Shown here: positions 22,141 to 35,261 of the stretch, piece by piece | How positions within the stretch are numbered: position 1 is the first letter of the stretch | How the letters are laid out: each line of letters begins with the position of its first letter | Translations under genes and position numbers: made by a program | The notes under the pieces: model-generated | Seen by the model: the letters and a program-made list of their open reading frames with translations, nothing else | The model's database searches: none | Told to the model about the DNA's origin: nothing | Assembly (NCBI GenBank): GCA_008360975.2 | Contig: CM039179.1 | Location: forward strand, 56,892,666 to 56,956,665 | Origin: Lichenostomus cassidix | Taxonomy: Eukaryota > Chordata > Aves > Passeriformes > Meliphagidae | Length of the DNA: 64,000 bases | Reading direction: 5' to 3'

Positions 22141-25100
22141 TTCTATCATCTGTTTTCCAGGAAGGAGAAAAACCAAGCATGCACCCATCACTTGAGGTTT
22201 TCCTAACTTGAGCTGAAATTCAGCAGTGTCTTGTCACTTGTTTTATCAGTACTCAACACAAATTAATGTTAATGTTGACATTTGATACCTGATACTGTGA
22301 GGAAAAAGAAAAATCAGATGCCATTTGTTTTATAGTTATGGCCTTCATCTCCACTATAAGTGTATGCAATTGCTTTACATGATTGGAAAAACAGAATGGA
22401 AGGATAAAATCCACCCAAACAGCCTAAAATACATTTGTTTTATTAAAAAGTTTTGGCCATGACAAATATTCACAGATATAAAGTTCTCTCTCATTTCTTT
22501 CAATGATCAATGAGAATAGTTCAGTAGGAAAAGAAGTTATATTCATGCTTGGGTAAATTAAAAAAAGAACTCAAGTCATTAACTCCTACACCCATTCATC
22601 GTATCAGCTGAAGACAGGCAGCAGACTTGGTATACATTTGATAAATACATTCTCTTGCATTTGTGTGCTGTTACATTTCTAGGGCAGTAGAGATAAGACA
22701 GAGCATGAAACAATTTAATGCAAATATGTGACCAGTCAGGTTTGCAATAAAGAAGGACTGAAACAAATAGTGTTTCATTGTACCTTGTGTTTCATTGAAC
22801 TTTCTCATAGTAACTTTAATGCAAAAGTCTGTAAATAATAAAAAAACTAAAGGACATATACTGTACTTGATCTCAAGAGATATTGCCACCACTATAGAAG
22901 ATCGTCGAAAGACAGTGGTCTCCAGCTACCAAACACTGTAAACACTGAGATGAAGCCAAGAAATTTATTTTCTAAAATCGATCTTATGACAAAATTCTAT
23001 TACAATGACTTTATTTCTAATACACCAAATGATAGATGCATATATAATAACTTTATGTGATGGCTGTTGATGCAGTAAATTGACAGCAGCTTGCACTGCT
23101 ATCATTGCCCTTCTAGGCATGGATTGGCTACAACTCAAATAATAGGTACATTGTGCCTTTCATGCATTGAAAGACTGATCTACCAAGAGAAGCAGCATTT
23201 TATCCCTATTATTTTCCATTGTTTTGACAATCAATAGGATATTTTTTCCATTATCTGAAGTAATTTTTGTAATTAATATTTCTGTTTAAATATTTAGTGG
23301 TGTAGATTAATCAGCTACTTGTTTTAAGCTACTATGTTTATAAGCTTTTAAATAACTGAACATAGTGTGAGAAGGTGAGAAAACCACAAACTGAAATGCA
23401 TGGTTTTTGGACAAAAAGAGCAGGCAACGAGCAGAAGAAAGAAAATAATCTACATACACTCCAATTCAACTCATTGCATACGTCCTTTTGTACTGGATTG
23501 CTGATAGGGAAGATCTTTATTTTCTTGCATTACCAGAGTACAGGAATATCAGACTGTGATTTGGAGAGTAACAATTCCTGGGTTTTTCCCTTGACTGCAT
23601 GTTCTGAAGCTAGTGTGTAGTGGTATAAAAGGTACCCATCATTTGCTTAATCTCAATGAAATCTTCATTGATTTCAGTGAGATTTTGCATTCATGAAAGA
23701 AAACCAAACCAAAACACCAGAATTTGGGGGCTTGGGGGGGTTGGTGTTATGTCAAGTTTTGCATCAGTTTTAATCCTGTGGACTGTGATGAGATGACATA
23801 GAAAGCAATGACATAATGTTTGATGACAGTAAATTTAAACAAAAAAAGTTTAAGCATTAAGTTTTTCATAAAATACACATTCCATTCTAAAGAGTAGAAA
23901 TTCAGGACAAACAATACTGAGACAGTATGGTAAACTTGAGAATAAGAGAATTGTATTAAAGACATTTTTCAGTTTTTAGTGGTAATTAAGCCAGTATCCC
24001 ATCTTCTCACAGGCACTAATTAATTTATGATTATGATATTCTGTAAAGATAAACTTTTGCACACATTTAAGAAAAGGAAATGAAGATCAGTTATTAATAA
24101 CCTTTAACATCATCCATCATAATACAATGACTAAGATAAAACTTTGAATACAGAGATAAGTACCAGCAGTGGCACAATCACTGCAGTTACTATTAGGCAA
24201 CTTAAACATGTAATATCCTTTTAGTGAACATTTCAGAAGTGTAGACTGAGTCTACACTTTGGCACATGGTTTCTGGCAAATCTCATCATGGGAATCCCTT
24301 CTATGAGCTTCACAGGATACCTCATTCGATTTTTGGACATTTTAATTGCCCAGAAAAAGAGACTGTTTTTACCTGATTGCTTTTCGGTGTATGTATTCTT
24401 TTGTACATATCCTTTTGTCTGTAGCTAAAAATAGTGACTGTTTTATACTGAGCAATTGCCTGAACCAAAAAAGAGAATATAATTTCTTTTTCCTCCTCTT
24501 CTTGTCTCTGTGAGGATCCCTTAGTCTTAGTTCTTAGGCCCTAGGTTGATAGACAAAGATCAGCTTTGTTAGGCTCTATGGAATTCTAATTACTCTTATG
24601 AAAGGTTTACTTAATGGACATTAAGAATGATGGGAAGAAATAATCCTTGCCTGGTGTATGAAATGTATGGTATGAATATGGTGAATTTCTATATGGGGTA
24701 TCTCATTGTTTATTTCTTGATCTTACTGCTTCCAGTTTGAATATGTTGAATACTATAAAGGCCCTTTAAGCTGGTAGTTTAACCGCACTAAAAGAAAATT
24801 CAAGAAAAAAGGAGTGCTCAAAAGGATCGTATTGAACTCTTTCAGAATACAAAACTCACAGTGACATCAACAGCAGTAGTCTGTGTTGAATAGCTACTTG
24901 TGAGGAATTTTTTCTGGCCTATAATCAGGTTTTTTCCCAGATATAGCAGTGGATGTTAAAAACTCAGTGTTTCCTACTTAAATAATTTCTTCCTCATTTT
25001 AGTAGTAGTACTATATCTTCTGTATCTTGTATTATATAAAACATCTATATCTTATATTAGAACTACCACAATAAATGTAAATATTATGAGCAGTAAGTAG

Positions 25101-28100
25101 TTTGCACTTCTTCAAATAGTACACATAAATATATTATAATATCTAAAACCAAGAAGTATGTTTTTAATAGGTTACTTTTAATTGAGTCTAGAATATTTGC
25201 TACCATAATCATCTGTGAGCCTTTGCAGATGCAGATGAGAAGACTGAGTGCCACACGTGAATCTCCTTAACCACAGATAACATGCAGATAAAATTGGTTT
25301 ATATACAAACAGCAGAGGATAGAACAAAAAAACTTATAAGCTGAGTTTTGGAAGGAAATGCATGGTAGGAAAGTTGATGTGAATGATGTGGTATGATAGC
25401 TCACAACTAATTGAAAAAAAGTTTGGGGATTCGAAAATAAAATGAAACTGGGATCAGAAGCTGGATTAGTTTATGCAAAATGGTGATTAGACACTTTTAG
25501 AATTCTATGGATCTGATGAAATGGGTCTATATATTAACAAAGTCAGTGATAACAACCCCCTTAGCATTTGATGGATGCAGGAATAAGAGTCATGAGAAGG
25601 ACCAAAATAGTTTCATTCACTTCACCTGTAACTAGCACAGAGAGACCAGGTAGGTATGGACAAGGAGACCTGTTTTATTTTTAAAAGCCAGAAATTTATA
25701 AGCAATAGTCCACAGTTAGCTCAATAGTTTATCTGCTATAGCCATTCCCAGCTCCCTCTGGAAAGATACACTGAGAAAAGCAATGACATGCTTACTAATA
25801 TTTTAGAGGTAATGTTACTCTTGAATGACCACATACTCGTACACACGTTTTTGGTTTTTTACTCAGTACTACTCAGCCTATATGCTCTCATCTTTTGCTA
25901 TTGGCAGTTGCACCAGCAGTAACAGAACATCTAGAATTTGTTATGGAAATCACATGTAAGAACACAAAAAAGAAATGCCTGTAAGTTGGCTTTTCATAGT
26001 GGAGTTCTGTTTCAAGTTCCAAAAGGCGTCTCTAAAATGTATTTAACCAACCTTATATTGATTGTTGACCACTTTGGATCCAGGAATTTAGACGAAATAT
26101 GTGAAATTTTAAAATAAGGACCCCTAAATCACAGCATTCTTGTACAGTATAATAATTAATATACCATTCAGTGTGCCATCTAAAGCTATAGACATGACAA
26201 TTAAGAATTAGAAAAAGGAAGGAATAATATAGAGATATAAACACTGAAGAATATGCCTTGTCTGATTATTTCTCTGGATTTGTTTTGAGTTAAGAATATA
26301 TCATACCTTATAGACAGATATCTAAAAATGTACATGAACAAAAATGCCACTATAATAACTGATTTCACTTACAAAACTTCTCAGAATTTTTAAGTATTCA
26401 GTGGATTTTATATATTTTAAATAGATGTATCGGAGCTGGACAACAGCTATCTGGGTATGCTGAGTGTTTGAATTAGATTAGAAGTATAAGGCACTAACCC
26501 TGTAAAAGGACTTGGTTATACCAAAAATCTGATAGTAAGTGCAATATGAATACAAGCTTATTTGAAATTGAATCATTAATTTAAAGGAGCAGAATGAGTA
26601 ATGAATTCCAATTCTGTATTTTAAATCCAAGATTACAAAAATTTTAAGTAAATTAACTATTTTTACAGGACTAATTTATTGCAATTGAAGGACTGTGTAA
26701 GACTGACTAGTCCAAACCCTGAAATACTATCTCATTATTAGGCATACTAAAAATCATACTGTAAAATATGATCGCTACTCACTGTAGGTAAGAACTACTG
26801 CTTTTCACCAATATTTCTTAGTGGTGAGTTTGAAAGAGTAAGTGATCTTTCAGTTAAATAACTGAAATAAATTAGAAAATATTTTCTTAATGAAAAAAAA
26901 GGAGTTTTTTCTTTTTTTTTTTTTTTTTTGTACAAGTAAAGAAGAATTAACTGTCCACATGGCACCTTGCCTATCACCCATATTGGTTATTCAGGATTAG
27001 TTGTACAGGAAAAGAAATGGCATACTAATTTCTGACAAATTATGATGTTGCTCTTATTTAGTATACAGAACCCGCAGACAAATTTGGAAAAAGTCTTCAT
27101 CCTGTTTTAAGATTACATTTCTCTACAAAGCCATATATTGATGTTGAGCATATGGACTTTTGATGACAGAACAAAAAAGTGAATACTGGGAAATCAAGAC
27201 ACTTTTATGAGTTATGTCAACAGTTTTTCACATTTTTGTGAATCAGCAGATACAATTTGCAGAGGGAGATGGCACTTTTTTCCCCCCTCTTTTTAGGTGA
27301 AGATCTGAATTTTTAGGCTAAAGAATATCTCCTATACGCTTCCTCTCTGGATAAATTTGTATTTCAGCTTTTATAACATATGAAGTAGTACTATCACAAA
27401 GAAAGAGTAGTTCAAAATGCCCTTTACCATATTAGTGAGACAACTTTGGTGCCAGCTGAAAAACACAAAATTTAAAAGAACTTCTCAGCTGAATGAAAGG
27501 CAAAAATTGGCTTACATTGCCTCATATCTCTGTAAATCATCTTGTAGGGTACCCTGGACACAGCCTGAGTTGTTGGACAAAAGCAGCAGACCAACACAAT
27601 AATTTCTTCCTTCAGCTCTGTGAATTCAATTTTGGGGTAGGATCAGAGAAATCCAGCTTAAGCAAATTGAATTTACTGAATTCAATTGGAATTAGAAAAG
27701 AGTTTAAAGTTTGTACACACAACAGCAATTTCTATACATATTTGAAGTCTGGCATTGGTAGACCTTGCCTGCCCTTTCCAATTTTGTTTCCTTTTGCTGA
27801 AATGTCAGACAGCTTTTTGAAAGGCCTATGGCTTAAGCATGCTCATGAAAGTAGTCTTAAATTAAAAGTGCATTTCCTTTTCGGTTGCAGCTGAAAATAA
27901 TGTTCTTTTTTTTGTTGTTCTTTGACATTCTACAGTGTTGTATATTATTAATAGTGTATTATTATTAATAATAATTATAAATAAATAATATTTTTTTCTC
28001 TAAGCCTTCATAGCTATCTTTTGTCAATGAGCTTAAATGAGCAACACAGTACTAATGAAAAAAAATGTGACCCCTCCAGTAAGATAATAAAAAACAAGAA

Positions 28101-29698
28101 TATTCTCTTGTTCTTTTCCATGAGAAAAAGGTTTCGTTCACAAAGAACCCCAATGTAAAACAGTGCTTTAGTTGCACTGTATTCTACCCATCATTGTATA
28201 GCAGTACAAGTACATATAGCTATCCAAAATATTGGCATTGAACTAGTTTTAATTAATGTTCTTGTTAAACAAAGCATCAAACAATAGCTCTTTTACTTCA
28301 CAAGCATTAAATTAGTTTCAAAGGGAATTACTAGGGTACTCATAATTTAAAGGTGAAATCACAGTTTACAGTGTATTAGTACAACTATTCACTATGAGCA
28401 TGGGTTTGTTTTCTTGCTCTGTAATGTAAATCTTCCTTCTCTTGGGCTGCATTTTGTTTTAATTATTTAAAAAAAAACGTTTCTCAACATAGACTTCCTC
28501 AGAAAACAAATAACATAGCAACCTTTGGATAATTCTTTATGTCCTTTGTGGGGTTTCAACTCCTTTGAAGTCTATTTAGTTCAAGTTTTGCTGTTGACAG
28601 TTTAAGCATGGTACAGCTCTGATCAGAACAGATTACCAGCCAGCCTTTCAGATTCTGTTTCCCTTATTGTCCTGATACTTGTCATCATGCTTTTCCCATA
28701 TACTTTTCACAGTTGCCCATTCTGTGTACAGCTGCACAGGTTGTTACATCACTGTGCTTCTTTCAGCAGACTGGCTGCAATAGTTTGGCCCTCAGAGGGA
28801 AAATAATGGTAGTAACATTTATGCCCACTTGGTTAAGCCATTGACAATTATGTTTTGTGGTTTACAGAAGAGATGAAAGCCAGGGAAAAATAGTATTAAG
28901 ATGGAATAGACAAAATGCCCATGTGTTGTAACAGGCCTTCAAAGAAAAGCTACAAACCAGAAGGATCATTTTGCTGATTATAGTGTGCTCCAAATGTCAT
29001 TTTGAAACATCTCTAATCACTAAGTACTGTACCTTACACCCATCAAAGTAAAAAAAAAATCTCATATTATAAGATTAGATAAAAGCACGGCAAGCAAAAA
29101 GTACAGTATTTTATTAGGTTTATTAAGTTTACTATATTAGAACCTTGAAAAAAAATCTTTTCATAAAAGCTTATTAGTCTTCAGCTCCCATTTTCCCTTT
29201 CATTAAAATGAACAATGTCTTTTTGGAGAAAGACATGAAAGAATGATTGTTCCTGGCAGTGCACTGGCACATCCCATCTCACAGTATTTGGTCCCTTCCA
29301 GTGCATGCAAAGAAAAAGAAAGTGGAGGGAAAACTGGTATAGTGTATGTTTAAATATGTGTGGATAAGTAAAGGACACAATTAGATTAGTTTACACTGAT
29401 TAGATTAGTACAAGTAACCTGTACCTAGAAATCTCAGAAAACAAAAATCTATTGCTATGATGCAGGTTTAAACATATGTTTCACTAAAATAAAATTATCT
29501 TTAAAAGACCTTTATTATAGAATAAATGAGAGAGAAAGTAACATCTACTTACAGTCTTCTAAAATTGAGAAGTTCCCACTAACTAATAATCCATTTTCAT
29601 TACCTATTAATTTTGGAGGTCCGTATACTGCAAGAGATAGGATTAAAACCAGAAGAAGATTACAGTAAATAGAGGTGTTTTCTCTTTCACAGATACGT
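22141..29698. other. AT-rich DNA, no gene recognised
   Basis: A 7.5-kb stretch without a supported gene. The open frame at 27493-27894 is the longest on the + strand but is compositionally like its surroundings and has no recognisable domain. A poly-T run lies at about 26909-26929, an AT-only patch at about 27945-27995, and a 21-base hairpin at 24238-24258 (10-base arms). Confidence 0.55.
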
Positions 29699-29999
29699 CT
29701 CTGATTATGTTCATGGCCCTCCTTTGGTCTCGCTCCAGCAGGGTCACAGCCTTCTTTTCTTGGGGGCCCCAGAGCTGAATGAAGTAATCCAGGTGGGATT
29801 TCGTGAGAGCAGAGGGGGAGAATAATTTTCCTTTACCTGATGGTCTTGTTACTTTTGATGTTACTTTTTGATGCAGCCCAGGATATATTTGGCTCTCTAG
29901 GCTGTGAGCACTTATTGTCAGCTCTTGTTGAGCTTCTCATTCACCAACGTACCTAACTCCTTCTCAGGGCTGCTCTCAATCCATTCCTCTGTTACCAAA
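29699..29999 (-). mobile_element. CR1 LINE fragment, reverse orientation
   Basis: The + strand carries the reverse complement of a familiar CR1 stretch: CATGGCCCTCCTTTGGTCTC, GGGGCCCCAGAGCTGAATGA, GATGCAGCCCAGGATATATT, then TTGAGCTTCTCATTCACCAA and GGGCTGCTCTCAATCCATTC. It is moderately diverged and lacks the 3' terminal repeat, so it is an internal piece. Confidence 0.88.
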
Positions 30000-31660
30000 A
30001 GAGATTAATTTACACGTAGAAAGGTTACTCAACATCTGGAACTTCTAAGAGGTAGTGAAACTATTAAAATTATATTATTCGGAGTATTCTGTGACTTTTC
30101 TAAAGTGCTATGTGACTCATAAAAGCATAGCAACAGTGGTTGGACCAGACAACAGTTTTCTTGAAAAAGCAAGGATATTTCCAGGAGATTTTAAGACCAG
30201 TTTGTTTAGTTCCATAGCTCTTCTGAGGAAAGGTCTTTGACAGACAATTTCCATTGAAAGTCTAGATTTTAAGAAGTGTCTCTTCTGATTAAAACTCCCT
30301 GTGTACAAATAACTTCATTGTGCTATATGCAGAAGCTAGGATTTTTCCTTCTTGAGGAGTTACAGGTTAAAATCTTATGAATAGAATTACTTGTAAAAGT
30401 ATCCTAAAGTGCTTCTTTTTTTGCATTGTGTTCCAAGCCAGGATGTCAAAGAGGTAAATATTATTTTCTCATTCTTGATATGCTGATAAGTAATACAGCT
30501 AGTATGTAAATATCAGTCTTAAAATCTTGATACTATAGAAATTATAGGAAAAAAATACCATAAGGAAAAAAGTACAATTCTCCTCCCCTCCATGAAAGTG
30601 GGTTTTTCTTTATTCTAGATTTTCTGGGAATAAAAGGACCAATAACAGCATAAACAAGGAAGCACCTCACATCCCTGAAAAGGCAAGAGTTAGGCTTTTT
30701 GAATGGATTCAGATAATTACATTAGCAATGATCCATTTTGCTTTTTCCTTTAAATAATTGTGACAGAGCTGGGCATTTGCAGCAATATAGTAAGTGTCAC
30801 AGCCACCACCTCTGAAAGTACCCCTTGAAGCAAAAGGAATCTTGTTTTTAACTGAGTTCAGTTTGCTGCAGGTCAGTCTAAATATCAACAGAAAATGTTG
30901 GAACTTGCTTTCTTTCCAGAATGCTTAGCACATAGCAAAAGTGAGTTCTAGCTCCCCAGCTGGAAAAATAAGGTATTAAGTAAATAATACCATGGTATTA
31001 TTTGTCATATTAAGCACCTAAGACAAGTACCACAAAAATGTACCTGGAGTGCACAGATCCAAGAGTACTGCATTATTTTTCTTTTCTTTTTTTAACTACC
31101 TCTATCTTGCTAGTTAGTAAGCAATTAATGACAATTAGAGAAAAGAGGTTTATGTCCATAGATTTTCTAGTAAGAATACTGGTCTCCAACCTATTATATG
31201 GGGCTTTGCACAAAAGCATCTATTCCGAGAAATCCTATTATTTGTGTCAGATGTGTAGCATTTCAGAAATATGCCTTCCTGCCCTGCAGTCTCTATGGAA
31301 ACATTGTCATTCAAACAAACCCCTGCCTAATCAATAAGATTATATCAAAGTAAAAGCTAAATTAAATATTATGAAGGGTTGCAACAAGATATAAAAAATG
31401 AAATAAATGTGTGTAATTTTCTCATCTTTAAAGGATAACTCTGGAAGCAGTAATTTCTTCAGGAGTTGTCAATCTGCCAAAATCACTTCTAGCTTCCTTG
31501 CCATCCACTTGCAAGGTTTTTATTTCTTCATAGAATCAATATATGTGATACACAGTGCGTATCTTATGGCCTGAATTCAAAAAGCATTCATTCCTCTGCA
31601 TACTTCAGAGAATATGAACTTGAGGAGAGTTGTCTTTTAACACCAATGTGCCATTGAACA
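30000..31660. other. AT-rich DNA, no gene recognised
   Basis: No supported gene. A perfect 22-base palindrome centred on CCATGG lies at 30982-31003. Overlapping short open frames at 30055-30308 occur on both strands and are not convincing. Confidence 0.6.
30982..31003. repeat. 22-base perfect palindrome
   Basis: AAATAATACCATGGTATTATTT equals its own reverse complement. No known site or element is recognised. Confidence 0.85.
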
Positions 31661-31663
31661 TGC

Positions 31664-31910
31664 AAGAATCAGAATATTTTAGGAAGGAAAAGACCTTTAA
31701 GATCATTGAGTTCAACCATAAACCTAACACTGCTAAGTCTACCTCCTAACCATATCCTTAAGTGCCACATCTACACATCTTCTAAAGAACTTCAGCAATG
31801 AGGATTCCATCACTTCCCTGGGCAGCCTGTTTCAATGCTTGGCAGCCGTTTTAATGAAGAAATGTTTTTAGTGGCACATTTTGACCTTGAGGTTCATCAT
31901 AACTGGTTAA
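31664..31910 (-). mobile_element. CR1 LINE 3' fragment, reverse orientation
   Basis: It starts with AGAATCAGAATATTTTAGGA and continues GACCTTTAAGATCATTGAGT, then TTCCATCACTTCCCTGGGCA followed by GCCTGTTTCAATGC. This is the reverse complement of the CR1 3' region. It is diverged, and its 8-bp terminal repeats are nearly lost. Confidence 0.85.
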
Positions 31911-31964
31911 AGATATTCAGCAAGAAATACTGAGAAACACATATTTTGTGACTGAACACAGTGA

Positions 31965-32457
31965 AGATGGGAATCACATCAGGAGTGCTCTGTCCAGTCC
32001 TGGATTCCTCAGTACAAGAGAGACATGGACATACTGGAGAGAGTTCAAAGAAGGGCCACAAAGATGGTTAAGGGCTTGGAACAGCTTGCATATTTAGGAA
32101 GGCTGATGGTACTGGGACCGTTTAACCTGGAGGAGAGCAGGTCCAGCAAGGATTTCATGTATGCACATGAATACTTTCAGGTAGTGTGCAAAGACAGAGC
32201 CAGGCCCTTTCCAGTGGTGCCCACTGACAGGGCCAGAGGCACTGGACACCAAATGGAACACAGAAAACTCCTTCTGAATGTCAGGAAACACTGTGAGGGT
32301 GACTGTTCACTGGCACAGGGTGCCTAGAGAAGCTAAAAAATCTTAAACATTGGAAATATACAAAACCTGTTTAGACATTGTTCTGGGCACCCGGCTCTGC
32401 TTGAGCAGAGAAGTTGAAGCAGATGATCTCCAGAAGTATCTTCCAACCTCAACAACT
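31965..32457 (+). mobile_element. CR1 LINE 3' fragment
   Basis: The order ACATACTGGAGAGAGTTCAA, GAAGGGCCACAAAGATGGTT, CCTGGAGGAGAGCAGGTCC, GCCAGAGGCACTGGACAC, and finally GATGATCTCCAGAAGTATCT before TTCCAACCTCAACAA matches the last about 500 bp of CR1. It lacks the terminal ATTCTATG repeats. The 100-codon open frame inside it is a by-product of the repeat. Confidence 0.9.
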
Positions 32458-32715
32458 CTCTGTGTGAAAGTACCAAATCCAGCTTGTTCCGTCCTGACAT
32501 TGAGGAACACATCCATTATTTTCACCTGTGCGATTTTAGTGTTCAGCATTTGGTGCTCTGTAAATCCTTACAGAGAGTGTCTTAGCAGATCAGAAAATTA
32601 GGACAGTCTAACATGTATCAAGCTTGGGGGCATAAAACAGAAGCATCAAAAATGACTTGTTATTTTGAACTGTGAAACATTATATTATTGAATTAGAAAA
32701 TGTCTGCCCCAATGA

Positions 32716-32913
32716 AAAATGGTTCTTGGTGAGAAATCTTTGAAGTGAAAGCCTCCCCCATCTACATAAGATTTGAAATAATGTACCCACTTCAGTGAAA
32801 TCTCTAATTAAATAGTATGAATTCCTTCATCAAAAAGCCAAGCAATTAATCAAGTTTATTACTAACTCTTCAAGCCACCCCAGCTGTATGTGAAGGAGGT
32901 GTGAAAAATTAAA
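32716..32913 (+). repeat. diverged duplicated segment, copy 1
   Basis: This copy is collinear with 35081-35261. Shared words are AAAATGGTT(C/A)TTG(G/A)TGA (32716), CAGTGAAA(T/A)CTCT (32793), CAATTAATCAAG (32843), CCAGCTG(T/C)ATGTGAAGGAG (32880) and AAAATTAAA (32905). The last CAATTAATCAAG-to-CCAGCTG spacing is 37 bases in both copies. It may be a two-member ancient repeat or a duplicated regulatory segment. Confidence 0.7.
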
Positions 32914-35080
32914 GTTCAGTAATCTAAAAAAATACGCCAGCTTTATTCCTTTCTTTGTTGGCTGTGAGTAGTTGTGGAGAATTCACAGTAGTATTCACTC
33001 TGTGGGTGATTTTTGAGATGGGTTTTCTGTTCTAAACCCAAACTGTATTCTAAAATTAAAACACAGGTTGGATTTCATATTTTCTGTGCCAAGAATTTTC
33101 TGAATCAGACATACTAACTAAGCTCCAGTGATTTTCTGAGTCACTTGTGTTTTTAGTATTTTTTATAATTAAAGTTTTTGAGAGACACAGTTCTAAGCAG
33201 CTGCACTAGACTAACTAGCAGGTGCTCATGCCTCCACTTGAATTAGTTTCTGTCCTACTGTGATAGCTATCTGGGCTGGAACAAAAATAGCATCTGTGAG
33301 TGAACATGAGACAGATTATGATCTTTTATGGTCCCTCTACCGAAGAATGTATAATCTCAATCAAACCAATGTGTCAGTTTGTATAGTAGAAAAAGAAGAA
33401 AACAGAGATGTTGGAGAATACGCAAAATATGCTTACCTGTGGGAACTAAATATTTTAGTTTTAAGAGTCCTGTTGTTTCTTTTTAAGTATATATAGACAT
33501 AAAGTTCTGCAGTCTTAACCTGCCATAACAACTTTGGAAAATACCACAAATATTTGTGGAAAAGCAGATGAGGTAACAATAAAAACAAAATCGTGAAATA
33601 TAAGCAACAAATAGTCTATAGACAAAGTAATGATCTGAGGACAAATATTTGAGTAACAGAAATGGTTGAAACAGAGGGGTGAGTGGAAAACATAAAGGCT
33701 AAAGAGCGTTCTGGAGTGCATTATGTAAGTAAGAACATAAAAACCACAGCACTGATCAATTGAGTCTAACAAATAAAGGATGACAGAAAAGAATGAGGAG
33801 AGGGAAGAAACAGATTTTAAAAGAATATTCAGAAAAAAGGTTAAGAAAAAAATATTAATAGCAGAAGTAAGAGTGAATAGGTAGAATACCAAAATCATAA
33901 GATTTCATATTCTGCTTGTGCAAAAAAAAAAAAATAAGTGAAGCAGATGAAAGTTAGGAAAAAGTTTAACAGGGAATACAGTCAACACAGAAAAAAGGGA
34001 ATAAGAAACATGTATGGCAGTGGTTGCGAAAATAATTAGACACCATTTGTTTCAATATAAAATTGAAAAAATAATAGGACTAGAAATTAGGAAAATTTTG
34101 AATACAGTCTCTACATCATCTATTATTGCATTTAAGACATTCACCTTTATATCCAGAATGAAAATCTCTGACCGTCTCTTTTGCTTGAAGTCTCATATCC
34201 CCAAGCTATCAGATGACATTTGATACTTAGGATCTGGTAAAGATGTTTCTCATCATTATCTCTGATTTCTGTTTTGTCTTTCTCAACAAATTGGTTGACC
34301 TAGATTGTAAAGAGGAATTTGGCACAACTGTCTGAGCTTCTTATTCTCTCTTTCTTCAATCAGATTGGTTCTTTCCCTCACCTACTCACGAAACTGATGA
34401 TCATTCATGCCTTTCTCTGAGCATGAACACTTTACACTTTTTTTTTGGGACTTTTGTTGCAAAAGAGAATCCAGTAGTCATTACTAGTTTCTTTGCAACT
34501 TATTATATATAAAAAAAGATTTTCTATGCATTTAATATCTCACATATAAACTCTTCTGTTTCATCTTTCCCTCATGTATTGAATAACTTTATAATAAATT
34601 GACTAGAGCAAACCAAAAGAATGAACCCATATTTCAAACACCAGACCCTTCATCATTGTTGATAGATGTTTCTTCAAACTGTTTTAAAAGACTCCCACCG
34701 AGGAAAAATCCACAATTTCCACAGGTATGTAGAGACTAAATTTAGCATCTGAACATGAAAATAAATTGGTTGAAGAATTGTACTTTGGGATTTTCTGCCC
34801 TCAGCAGTTTTGGAGAACTTTGCTACTTGTTGCAATAGTGATTTTGTTATGCAAATATTCAGGTTCTAAATTTGCAAGTCTGAAAGTTGTCAAAGTATTA
34901 GGAAATACATATATATCACAATAAAAAGCTAAGGCTCCCTTAAATTATCTAAATTTTGTTATACAGAACAGAAACATTAAAAATTGCCAATCATTTTCAT
35001 TTGCTATTGACAATAGAGAAAATACATCCCCCAATAAGCAAAAAACAAACAAACAAACAAGCTAAAATATCTTCCAGGAG

Positions 35081-35261
35081 AAAATGGTTATTGATGACAA
35101 AGCTTTGGCCACCAGAATAATTTATCTACTCAGTGAAAACTCTGGTTATTAATTATACAGCACACGTACATTGAAAACCCACACAATTAATCAAGCCTGT
35201 TTCTATAACCTCAGGCTGTTCCAGCTGCATGTGAAGGAGTATCACTACTTTTAAAATTAAA
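35081..35261 (+). repeat. diverged duplicated segment, copy 2
   Basis: Second copy of 32716-32913, same orientation, about 2.3 kb downstream. Matching words start at 35081, 35131, 35184, 35221 and 35253. Relative to copy 1 it has about 27 fewer bases between the first two words, and otherwise nearly the same spacing. Confidence 0.7.

Noticed and set aside
32025..32601. Open frames of 100 and 83 codons on the + strand
   Set aside because: They lie in or next to a CR1 3' fragment and translate its untranslated region.
33515..33898. 127-codon minus-strand open frame rich in Phe, Leu and Ile (membrane-protein-like)
   Set aside because: Purine-rich AT sequence read in reverse gives such hydrophobic translations. 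There is no conserved motif or start context.
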